Shown: positions 22,068 through 31,395 of the stretch, piece by piece
Position numbering within the stretch: the first letter of the stretch is position 1
Layout: every line of letters starts with the position of its first letter
Assembly: GCA_021464415.1 (NCBI GenBank)
Contig: CM038469.1
Span: forward strand, 22,773,901-22,837,900
DNA length: 64,000 nt
Source: Lonicera japonica
Taxonomy: Eukaryota > Streptophyta > Magnoliopsida > Dipsacales > Caprifoliaceae
Reading direction: 5' to 3'
Translations under genes and position numbers: made by a program
Notes under the pieces: model-generated
The model's input: only the letters and a program-made list of their open reading frames with translations
The model's database searches: none
Told to the model about the DNA's origin: nothing

Positions 22068-25000
22068 CTAATCTAATCGGGAGCGTTTGGACACACTCCC
22101 ACTATCACCCGAACCCTCCTCGGGAGTAGGATCGACCTCTGGGACACACTGGGTAGAAGGAGCTGCTGCCTGCGAAGGCCCTGTCGACTGGACCGGCGCC
22201 GTGGGGTGAATCACCGAGGACTGAGACCGCCTGGAGGTCTGACTATTGCTCCTCCGAGACTCCGTCCGAGCCCGAGAGGGAGACAGAGGGTCATCCGCCC
22301 GCAAAGAGACATCGATCGCCCTCTGATAATCACGCATGTAAGTCGTAGGGTCTCGACCAACGTACTGAAGCAGGTTCCAGCTGTAGAAGTACTGGGAATG
22401 CCAAGCCCTCATATCCGCCACACGCACGCTCACCCGCTGAAAAAGAAAGAAAGAAGAATTAGCATCGATAAAATAAATAAGCATAGATATGAAGGGATAT
22501 TGAGGGAAGAAAAGCACATACCTCATCATCAGGGCGGCGACCCAAGTAGTCAAACGTATCCTCCGGAAGAGGATACTCAGGCACTGTATACCGACGTAGA
22601 CCGGCACCAACATAAGAGAAGTGTCGAGGAAGTAACGACAGATTTACCGGATGAATGGATGAACTTGCCGGCATAGCAGCAGAAGTAGACCCACCCTCCT
22701 CATGAATCGGGAACAAAGGAGGATGAGAAGATGAGCCACCAAGACCGGTAGACCTGACATGAGGACCCATGGCAACAGACGGAAGAGGAGTCAGCGTGGC
22801 ATAAGTACGAATGCCCGGAGGGTCCACTACGGCCGTCGCTCTCAGAGGCGGGACCCCACTAGAAACAGCAGCAGCAGCAGCAGAAGGGGTCCGCCCAAAC
22901 TACTCATAGTCGACCGCGAAGTTCGCAGGCTCCCAGGACCGCTCACCTCCCCTTCTCTCAGCAGGCTGCTCTTCTCCAAGTGTAGTCTGAGACGGCTGCT
23001 CTGGAACCGCCGCTGTCGCACCTCCCCCGCTGTCCTCGGGCCTATCATCACCACCCTCGGGTCCGTCATCACCTCCCTCGGCAGCAGCAAGGACGTCCCT
23101 CTCGCCATCAGGATCATCATCATCAGAGTCCAAAATGTTATCCCTCTGATCAGGGATAGGCGGCAAGTAACCAGGGACCGTCCTGGACAAGTGAGTCTGC
23201 CCTCGTATGTAGTTGGGATCGCCTCCCAATGCCTGGTATCTCTCGTAGAAGACCCATCCCCGAGTCCCCTTCGGCTCCCTCATCAGATGGCGGGCAGCGA
23301 GGACAGCATAATCCATCTCCTCGGTGAACGTCTGGAAACTGAGTCCGTCTACGAGGGCCTGTACCATCACAGAGTCGATCTCGCCCGTCTGCCTCATTAG
23401 AACTGGCGGAAATAAAGGAACCCGAGGCCACTGAGCCGGTGAGTGCTGGCGAATAACCCTCTCGCCCAGATAGAAGTGAAGGCCGTACTCATCCCTGATA
23501 AGCCGCCTGGTCCTCGAAGCGGTCAGAGAACGGCCGTATCCAAAATGGAGACCCAGATCACCCTAAGGGGCCCACTCAATCTGAAAAAGAAGAATAAGAT
23601 TTTATTTCAGTAATTTATGTATTATATCTGACTATTGAAAAACGAGAATACTAAAATATTTACCTGCTCCTCCAACAGGTCGTGGATGGCAGCAGCTCCG
23701 ATCTCCCGAGTCCGGTATACATATGGAGCCCTATAGTTCCCCGCGATGAATCGGCGGAGAAAAGGAAACTGGTCCTCGTTCTCGACGAGGAGATCCACCT
23801 GGGCGCGACCCAGGCGGGTATAAGCAACGAACCAACTCTGAAAAGGAAAAATAAAGGATTTCAGCAATAATCAACAGGTGATATATGAAGGTCCAAAGAA
23901 AAGACAAAAGGACTAAAATATGTACCTCCCACAACAATGAGGAGCCCTTGAGATTCAGGGCTAAATGGCGAGAGACCTGGTCCATGGCATCATATAGGAC
24001 TGCAAGAATGAAGCCTCCCCAGTCATAGTCAAACATGAGGCTGAAGTCCCGAAGATAGGGTAACCACTAAAGATGGGCCGTGTCCCCACCACGGGCCTCG
24101 AATAAATCATGGAGTGTCAGTAGAAGAAGGACGCGGGCATACTGGCGCGCCTCCTGACGGGTCATAGGAACCCCTAAAGCAACTAGCCGAGCTTTCTCTG
24201 TGGCTAGCCGTGTGACCAAGACGCCCCGAGGAATCGTATCACCTGAACTCCGTCGCTCCGGGAACCATCCAAGTGCGCTAACAATGCCCTCTGCCGCCAG
24301 ACGCAAAGGGACATCGATCTGAATGGGGATCCCCCCTGAAGGAATCCCGGTCAGAGCAAGAAGATCGAGGGGTGTCATCGTCATCTCACCCCAGCTCCAA
24401 TGGAAGGTATGAGTAGTATCCCACCAATGGCAAGCCAGTGCCGACACCAAAACTGCAGCCCTAGAAACTCGCTCCGGGAGGGCGTCGAAGAGAGAACCAA
24501 AAGGAGTCGCAAGGATCAACTCCTGAACAGGGGCCGGTGCCCGTCGCCACTCCAGGGATATAGTGTTGGGAGAACCCCAACCGCGGCCAACCTTCTACAG
24601 ACAACAGATATATATATATATATATATATAAATATAGGGTTATAAGGGGTAAATTATGTAACTTTCCAAAAACCTGAGGGTACTTTGGTGTAATTATGAG
24701 AGATATAGGGTTATAAGGGTAAATTATGTAATTTTCCAAAACCTGAGGGTACTTTGGTGTAATTATGAGAGTTATATGGTTATAAGGGTAAATTATGTAA
24801 TTTTCCAAAACCTGAGGGTACTTTGGTGTAATTATGAGAGATATAGGGTTATAAGGGTAAATTATGTAATTTTCCAAAACGTGAGGGTACTTTGGTGTAA
24901 TTATGAGAGATATAACGTGATAAAGGTAAATTATGTAATTTTCCAAAACCAGAGGGTACTTTGGTGTAATTATGAGAGATATAAGGTGATAAGGGTAAAT

Positions 25001-26703
25001 TATGTAATTTTCCAAAACCGGAGGGTACTTTGGTGTAATTACGAGAGTTATAAGGTTATAGGGGTAAATTATGTAATTTTGCAAAACCTGAGGGTATTTT
25101 GGTGTAATTATGAGAGTTATAAGGTTATAGGGGTAGAATATGTAATTTTCTAAACCTGAGGGTACTTTGGTGTAATTATGAGATTTATAGGGTTATAGAG
25201 GTAGAATATGTAATTTTCCAAACCTATGGGTACTTTGGTGTAATTATGAGAGATATAGGGTTATAAGGGTAAATTATGTAATTTTCCAAAACCTGAGGGT
25301 ACGTTGGTGTAATTATGAGAGTTATAGGGTTATAAGGGTAAATTATGTAATTTTCCAAAAGCTGAGGGTACTTTGGTGTAATTATGATAGTTATAGGGTT
25401 ATAAGGGTAAATTATGTAATTTTCCAAAACCTGAGGGTACTTTGGTGTAATTATGAGAGTTATATGGTTATAAGGGTAAATTATGTAATTTTCCAAACTT
25501 GAGGGTATTTTGGTGTAATTATAGGGTTATAGGGGTAAATTATGTAATTTTCCAAAACCTGAGGGTACTTTGGTGTAATTATGAGAGATATAACGTGATA
25601 AAGGTAAATTATGTAATTTTCCAAAACCGGAGGGTACTTTGGTGTAATTATGAGAGATATAAGGTGATAAGGGTAAATTATGTAATTTTCCAAAACCGGA
25701 GGGTACTTTGGTGTAATTATGAGAGTTATAAGGTTATAGGGGTAAATTATGTAATTTTGCAAAACATGAGGGTATTTTGGTGTAATTATGAGAGTTATAA
25801 GGTTATAGGGGTAGAATATGTAATTTTCTAAACCTGAGGGTACTTTGGTGTAATTATGAGAGTTATAGGGTTATAGGGGAAGAATATGTAATTTTCCAAA
25901 CCTAAGGGTACTTTGGTGTAATTATGAGAGATATAGGGTTATAAGGGTAAATTATGTAATTTTCCAAAACCTGAGGGTACGTTGGTGTAATTATGAGAGT
26001 TATAGGGTTATAAGGGTAAATTATGTAATTTTCCAAAACCTGATGGTACTTTGGTGTAATTATGAGAGTTATAGGGTTATAGGGGTAGAATATGTAATTT
26101 TCCAAAACCTGAGGGTACTTTGGTGTAATTATGAGAGTTATAGGGTTATAAGGGTAAATTATGTAATTTTCCAAAACCTGAGGGTACTTTGGTGTAATTA
26201 TGAGAGTTATAGGGTTATAGGGGTAAATTATGTAATTTTCCAAACCTGAGGGTATTTTGGTGTAATTATGAGATTTATACGATATAAGGGTAAAATTATG
26301 TAATTTTCCAAAACCTAAGAGGTATCACAGGTAAAAAGTATGAGTTCACTAAATCAGACATTATTTCTAAGCAGACATGCATACTAACATTGTTTAAAAT
26401 ACATGCAGGAAACGACAGAAATAATAGAACAGATAAAAACACAAAAAGAAGACATACCAGAGATCGTCGACGAATCTCGTGAGAAGCAGGCTCCATCAAG
26501 AGCCACGGAACGTCCGGGATTGGAGCAGCTCGGGTCACATCTCGGTAGACCACCGCCCGACCACGGTCTACCCCATCCTCATCATACCAATCCAGGTCCT
26601 CCCAATCGTCATGATGAGGACTACACCGAAGGATGCCTTGAGCGTCAGTAAAGGTGACCTCCTCCTGGTCACCCTCTAATCGATCCGGCTGTGCAGGATC
26701 CAT
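22068..26703 (-). pseudogene. Antisense PMD (plant mobile domain) gene in element A, five exons
   Basis: On the minus strand the gene reads: exon 1 26703-26458 (ATG, 82 codons, donor GTATGT), exon 2 24594-23926, exon 3 23837-23664, exon 4 23580-22522, exon 5 22436-22068. All junctions are phase 0 with GT..AG, for 838 codons. Exons 2 and 3 hold the PMD-like domain (MAIN/MAIL1 family, also in PP7-long proteins): HTFHWSWGEMTMTPLDLLAL, then SWFVAYTRLGRAQ. Exon 4 encodes acidic, Pro/Ser-rich low-complexity sequence, and exon 5 a Ser/Arg-rich tail ending VSKRSRLD, possibly a nuclear signal. Three in-frame TAG codons (24067, 23563, 22900) break it. Intron 1 (1.86 kb) is almost wholly a 69-bp minisatellite. 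PMD proteins are nuclear and linked to silencing and genome stability; PMD domains are known inside Mutator-like and gypsy elements. What this copy does is unknown. Confidence 0.75.
24640..26325. repeat. 69-bp minisatellite in intron 1 of the PMD gene
   Basis: About 24 units, each containing ggtaaattatgtaattttcc and gagggtactttggtgtaatt. Spacing of aaattatg at 24721, 24790, 24859 and 24928 gives 69 bp. Variant units repeat in order 678 bp apart (tataacgtga at 24911 and 25589; acgttggtg at 25301 and 25979), a higher-order repeat of ten units. Because 69 is divisible by 3, long open frames appear on both strands; they are artefacts. A short (TA)n run borders it at 24606-24630. Confidence 0.92.
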
Positions 26704-26850
26704 CTGTGTATATGGATTATGTGAGAAAAGTCGAAAAAATCGGAAAAGCGGCAGGGCTTCCGCGCTTGGAAAGAGAAAGAAATAGAGAGAAAGAGAGCTA
26801 GAGAGAGAAAGAGGAAGGAGAGAATGAGGTGGAATGAGCTCAGCAGGGGG

Positions 26851-26935
26851 CTTATATAGTGGAACACATTGTTGCATGACAAACAGGGTCATTGTCGCGT
26901 GACAAAGAGCCTTGTCACCGAGGTGTCGCGCGACA
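26851..26935 (-). promoter_or_regulatory. Promoter of the antisense PMD gene
   Basis: Minus-strand TATA box actatataag (26851-26860) about 150 bp before the ATG at 26703. The leader is pyrimidine-rich (26700-26830 is purine-rich on plus). Upstream are the palindrome TGTCGCGCGACA (26924-26935), the variant TGTCGCGTGACA (26893-26904) and a weaker TGTTGCATGACA (26870-26881). The arrangement of palindromes 10-75 bp upstream of TATA matches the LTR and the DUF7745 promoter. Confidence 0.7.
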
Positions 26936-27717
26936 ATCACCTATCTCCCCTGATTTTTTTGACCTTTGTCTCATTTTATCTCACGCAGGAGGACTTCTGA
27001 GAAGCAGTTTTCGAAAAAATTGCTAAGAACCGCACACCCAGGATGAGAACACGAGGAAGGACTTCCAAATCATCTCTCCGAAAATGCGAGGACGAAATGC
27101 GAACCGTTAAAGTAGTCTCTGATCTACCAGAAAGGACCGAGACCATCAAAGCAGAATAGCAAGATAAGACGGGAATAGAAAAAATTGAAAGAGTAGAAAA
27201 GAGAAAGAACCCGCAGGAGCGCCCAAAGTGAGCAAGAGAAACAAAAATGCAGAGTGACAGGGAGAGCCACACCAAAAGTGACAGCTAGGCCAAAACCGGC
27301 TCAGGGCTTCGTTTTGGGTGAGTAAGGCTCCTGATCACGACAAAGGGATGAAAAGACTCCGGGTCAAAAACAGAAAAGGCCAGGAAAAGTCTTTCCCAAA
27401 AGAGGGAGAAATAAGGGCATCAAAAAACAGAAAACGATGTGGGCGCACCAAAAAGAGAAAACTAAGAAGAGAACAGAGATCAGAGATTGAACTTTCAAAC
27501 AAATTTTCTTTTCAGCACGATACAAAAGAGATGGTTTGGAAAACCTTGGACCATCACTCTGCGGAGAGCAACAGAAATCTGAAAACTGCCTTCTGAGAGA
27601 AGTATCTTCACTCAAAGAAAACATGAGAGTAAAGTTCAGAAAGATACAAGGAAACGGACATCCGGATTAGACCCTGAGAAGCTCTTTTCACCTTCGCAAG
27701 ATTTACTCTCTCTCACT
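26936..27717. other. 3' non-coding region of element A with a block shared with B
   Basis: No gene seen. The stretch 27183-27333 (aaattgaaagagtagaaaag; gacagggagagccacac; gtgacagct; gtgagtaaggctcctg) is matched in order by 35333-35476 in element B. The rest is purine-rich and non-coding, and frames across it (27318-27596) lack any family features. Confidence 0.55.
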
Positions 27718-28340
27718 CTAGCAGTCTAAGGGAGACAATTCACAAACACAAGCCCTCTCTGGAGGCAAATCACCAACACAAGCCCTCTCCGGAGGAAAAA
27801 CACAAACACAAGCCCTCTCCGGAGGCAATTCACAGGCACAAGCCCTCTCCGGAGGCAATCCATTCACATAAGCCCTTTCTACAGGCAAAACATCACCCAC
27901 AAGTCCTTTCTACAGGCACAAGCCCTCTCCGGAGGCAATCCATTCACATAAGCCCTTTCTACAGGCAAACCGGTCATCAAGTCCTTTCCACAGGCACAAG
28001 CCCTCTCCGGAGGCAATCCATTCACATAAGCCCTTTCTACAGGCAAAACATCACCCACAAGTCCTTTCTACAGGCACAAGCCCTCTCCGGAGGCAATCCA
28101 TTCATATAAGCCCTTTCTACATGCAAAACATCACCCACAAGTCCTTTCTACAGGCATAAGCCCTCTTCGGAGGCAATCCATTCACATAAGCCCTTTCTAC
28201 AGGCAAAACATCACCCACAAGTCCTTTCTACAGGCACAAGCCCTCTCCGGAGGCAATCCATTCACATAAGCCCTTTCTATAGGCAAACCGGTCACCAAGT
28301 CCTTTCCACAGGCACAAGCCCTCTCCGGAGGCAATTTTCT
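27718..28340. repeat. 80-bp tandem array in the 3' region of A
   Basis: The core agccctctcc starts at 27841, 27921, 27999, 28079, 28159, 28239 and 28317, giving 78-80 bp units. Each holds agccctctccggaggcaatc, cattcacataagccctttct and caagtcctttc. Before 27841 the units are shorter (about 35-40 bp). Arrays between the coding part and the 3' LTR are a known habit of Tat/Ogre elements. Confidence 0.88.
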
Positions 28341-28364
28341 TTCTTTTTTTCTTTTTCAGGTCAA

Positions 28365-28800
28365 AAGCCCTCCCACAGAGGCACAGTGGAGCAATGGTAG
28401 TCCTCCCACCTGAGGCGAGAAGATCAAAGCCCTCCCAGAGAGGCACAATGTAGCAACGGTAGTCCTCCCATCTGAGGCGCAATGGTAGTCCTCCCACCTG
28501 AGGCGAGAAGATCGAAGCCCTCCCAGAGAGGCACAGTGTAGCAACGGTAGTCCTCCCATCTGAGGCGCAATGGTAGTCCTCCCACCTGAGGCGAGAAGAT
28601 GGAAGCCCTCCCAGAGAGGCACAGTGTAACAACGGTAGTCCTCCCATCTGAGGCGCAATGGTAGTCCTCCCACTTAAGGCGAGAAGATCGAAGCCCTCCC
28701 AGAGAGGCACAGTGGAACAACGGTAGTCCTCCCATCTGAGGCACAATGGTAGTCCTCCCACCTGAGGCGCAATGGTAGTCCTCCCATCTGAGGCCAGTGG
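28365..28800. repeat. 88-bp tandem array in the 3' region of A
   Basis: The core agccctcccagagaggcac starts at 28428, 28516, 28604 and 28692, a period of 88 bp, with ggtagtcctcccacctgagg as an internal shorter repeat. The agccctc core links it to the neighbouring 80-bp array, so the two probably arose from one ancestral unit. Frames on the minus strand here are repeat artefacts. Confidence 0.85.
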
Positions 28801-28960
28801 AACAAATGAAAGCCCTCGAAAGAGGAAATGAGGCAACACAAAGCCCTCTCCGGAGGCACTCACGAGCACTTTTTCATACACACACTACTTTAGAGTTCAT
28901 GCAGGAGCCATGGATCATGGTCTCTTCCAGTCGCCTCAATTCCTTCCAAGCAAGGAGCTT

Positions 28961-28974
28961 GAGTCGAGAGGGTC
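28961..28974 (+). other. Element A polypurine tract
   Basis: gagtcgagagggtc ends directly before the 3' LTR start at 28975. Element B has gacgagagggtc in the same place (37306-37317). Confidence 0.65.
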
Positions 28975-29062
28975 TGTAGACACCCCGATTTGTGACCCCC
29001 GCAAGAACCCTAACAACCTTTGAGAACTGCTGTTTCTGGACTCCGGGACCCACCCGAACACC
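28975..29062 (+). repeat. Element A 3' LTR, first 88 bp
   Basis: Starts TGTAGACACCCCGAT and matches 14008 onward, then is cut by element B after acacc (29058-29062). Confidence 0.92.
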
Positions 29063-30361
29063 TGTGAACACCCCAATCCGCGACCCTCGTGTGAACCTAA
29101 CAAGCATTCCGCATCAAGTCTTGAGTCGTCATGCATGCAGGAGACCGTTAGGAAAAACCCTGATTTTCGGGCGCGTTAGGAATCTACGACAACCTTGTTG
29201 CCACTTCGCTTACTAGGACGGGGATCGACCTACCCGGTCAGGTCGCGGGGTGCGGGGCAGCGCCCCGTTAGAAAAATTGGATTTTTTTGATAGCCAGCCG
29301 CACGCCCCCCAACCGCACGGTTGGTTCCCAACCGTACGGTTGGCACGTACCGCCGCCGCCTGTCGCACGCCCCCAAACGCACGGTTGGCTCCCAACCGTA
29401 CGGTTGGCACGTACCGCCGCCGCCTGTCGCACGCCCCCAACCGCACGGTTGGCTCCCAACCGTACGGTTGGCTCCTAGCCGCACGCCCCTGTCGCACGCC
29501 CTAGCCGCACGCCATGCGGCTACCCCCTGCGGTTGGCCTCTTTTGGAGCGTTTTTGGCGGATTTTTCCCTATAAATAGGACCTTTGGGCTTTCATTTGGG
29601 GGGATCAACACTCAATAGTGTTTTTAGTGAGTAGAAACTCTGTCAAAATTATCAGAGAGTCATTTTAGAGAAAGTGTTAGAGAGAGAAAATCTTAGAGAG
29701 GGAAAGGGGCAATCAAGGCAAGGTTCTTATTTCTTCTTCAAGCGCATCAGGTATATTTTTTACAACCCTCCTTAATTTCAATACTGCATTTAATTTCACT
29801 TTTAATAAAGAAAATTAGATAACTTGCAAAGAAGTTCATTGCTTTTAAAACAAGTCCTTTCTAAGTTTTACAAGAAATCTGAAATCCGTTTTGACACGTT
29901 TTCAAAAACAAAAATACAAAAACAGCTTCCAAAAGAAAGGAACTACGAGACTCTGATTTCATTCTACGAATGAATACGTAGGCGCTCGCAAAGCTCGAGT
30001 CTGATTTCAATAATAATGTTTTAAACTGAATTTATCCGGAAAGGACTATCCAAACTACTTGCAAGATATCTAAAATAGGAATTAGATACATGATCCATTA
30101 AGAGACCGAAAGGGCGAATTGGGTGCCTAACACCTTCCCAATTCGTAACGTAGTTCCTGAACCCTAGCAAAGTCAATTTTCAAAATAAATCTCTGGTTTC
30201 AAACGTATGAAAGATAGTTCGTTTTTGAATTATCCTTCGTACGATCTTTTGTTTGTTTTCTCGTAAAACAAACTGGAGACTCTACAAAACACGTTTTTTT
30301 CAAAGAAAACAGAGAACGGGGACTCTATCTCTTCTCTCGGGTATGAGTCCGGATTCTCACA
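29063..30361 (+). repeat. Element B 5' LTR
   Basis: TGTGAACACCCC to GGATTCTCACA. U3 (29300-29530) is a GC-rich block of palindromes followed by a TATA box, ctataaatagg (29569-29579). U5 contains actggagactctac near 30270, resembling the start of the primer site. Solo LTR 51150-52255 belongs to the same or a sister family. Confidence 0.93.
29309..29471. promoter_or_regulatory. Palindrome array CCAACCGTACGGTTGG in the U3 of B
   Basis: Perfect 16-bp palindromes at 29328-29343, 29392-29407 and 29456-29471, alternating with CCAACCGCACGGTTGG-type copies (29309-29324 and later). They are embedded in 64-bp tandem units that include gcacgtaccgccgccgcctg. The same array is in the 3' LTR (from about 37564). 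The units create open frames on both strands that are not genes. Confidence 0.75.
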
Positions 30362-30362
30362 G

Positions 30363-30380
30363 TGGCGACTCTGCTGGGGA
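30363..30380 (+). other. Element B primer binding site (Arg tRNA type)
   Basis: TGGCGACTCTGCTGGGGA, one base after the 5' LTR end and identical to the site of A. Confidence 0.8.
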
Positions 30381-31395
30381 TGTCGAGAACTAAGCTCTTG
30401 TATAATGGATCATATATTTAATTCCTGTTATTTATTAGATATAGGTCTTGCAAGCCTTAGTCCTAGGATAACATATAAGCAATCTAGGTGGATACCCTGA
30501 TACCTTTATTTGGTAATTATGTGAGGAAAATCTTTTTCATAATTAAAATTGTGTAAATTACAGTAACAAATCCTAAAGCATTGATCAATAATGAATTGCC
30601 ATATTGTTATTTTGCACACACCCACGTCTTATCATGCATTTTCGCGAGTGTGAATTTACCCTATTAACCTCGGGACCAGAGTCGTGACTAGGCCGTGGAC
30701 TTGCGGGTCTGCACTAGCCAAAAGCGCCTGGGACCACTCTCCTTGGCCAAGTACTTACCGAGGTATATCGAGTGACGAGAACACTCACGTACCCGGGATG
30801 TATATCAAAAGGTCCTTACACGTACCTACGCTCTTGAGGTATATCGTAAGACCTGCCAAATAGGAGGGAGCCTTAAACCTTACCCTCTTCAGCCACGCTT
30901 GCATATAGGGGAGTCAGCTTAGAACACAAAGATTTTCTGCATTGTTTTTATGACCGACAGTCGTGAGAATCTAGTGTGCGAAAGCCCTGATTCCATGAAC
31001 AAAGCGACTCATGAGGAGAGATCTTCCCGTGTTTTCAAATGATTTTTCAGAAAGCTCTTTTTAAAATGATTTTCCAAAACTATAGACGGTCAGGGAACCC
31101 ATGGAATTCCATTCCTACCCTACCGCTATATGGGGCTCTCAAGTTGTCGCCGTTGGTCTGCTTTTGATCTCACCTAAAGAAAAACTTTTTGTGTGTTTAG
31201 CGTCATCTCGATCGATGTATTTCTGAGAATCTGGCAAGTATTAAAAGTTCATATTTTCTTTTGTTTCTGGGAAATATTCTATACACATCGGGATTTGTCC
31301 TTTTCTCCTTCCGAAGACTTATATTCGATCTGGCTTCCATTTGGGCCGGAAGAGATAGCACTGGTAGATTGGTTCGACCGGATACACCAGCTGAT
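30381..31395 (+). other. Element B untranslated leader
   Basis: No gene before the gag ATG. The block 30737-30870 matches the leader of A (gtatatcgagtgacgagaac; tgccaaataggagggagcc). The gag frame is open upstream to 31261, but the first Met with Gag-like sequence after it is at 31396. Confidence 0.5.

Noticed and set aside
22563..24069. Three TAG stops in the PMD gene as possible codon reassignment or readthrough
   Set aside because: The neighbouring gag-protease has TAA and TGA stops as well; simple decay is enough.
24461..26249. Long open frames on both strands across the 69-bp array, with repeating YPYNPITLIITPKYP or VIFQNLRVLWCNYE patterns
   Set aside because: They follow a repeat whose period is a multiple of three and appear in both directions at once; they are array artefacts in an intron.
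26704..26940. Upstream in-frame extension of PMD exon 1 (Met at 26940)
   Set aside because: It would place the TATA box and the palindromes inside the coding sequence; Met 26703 after the leader fits better.
24640..28860. Tandem arrays considered as CRISPR
   Set aside because: Units are directly tandem without unique spacers, and the setting is a plant genome.
28228..28881. Minus-strand frames with GGLPLRLRWEDYRC repeats
   Set aside because: They are read-through of the 88-bp tandem array and have no start context or relative.
29213..29578. Overlapping frames rich in ANRTVGSQPYGW in the B LTRs (also 37468-37833)
   Set aside because: They are translations of the palindromic U3 units in several frames, upstream of the TATA box.
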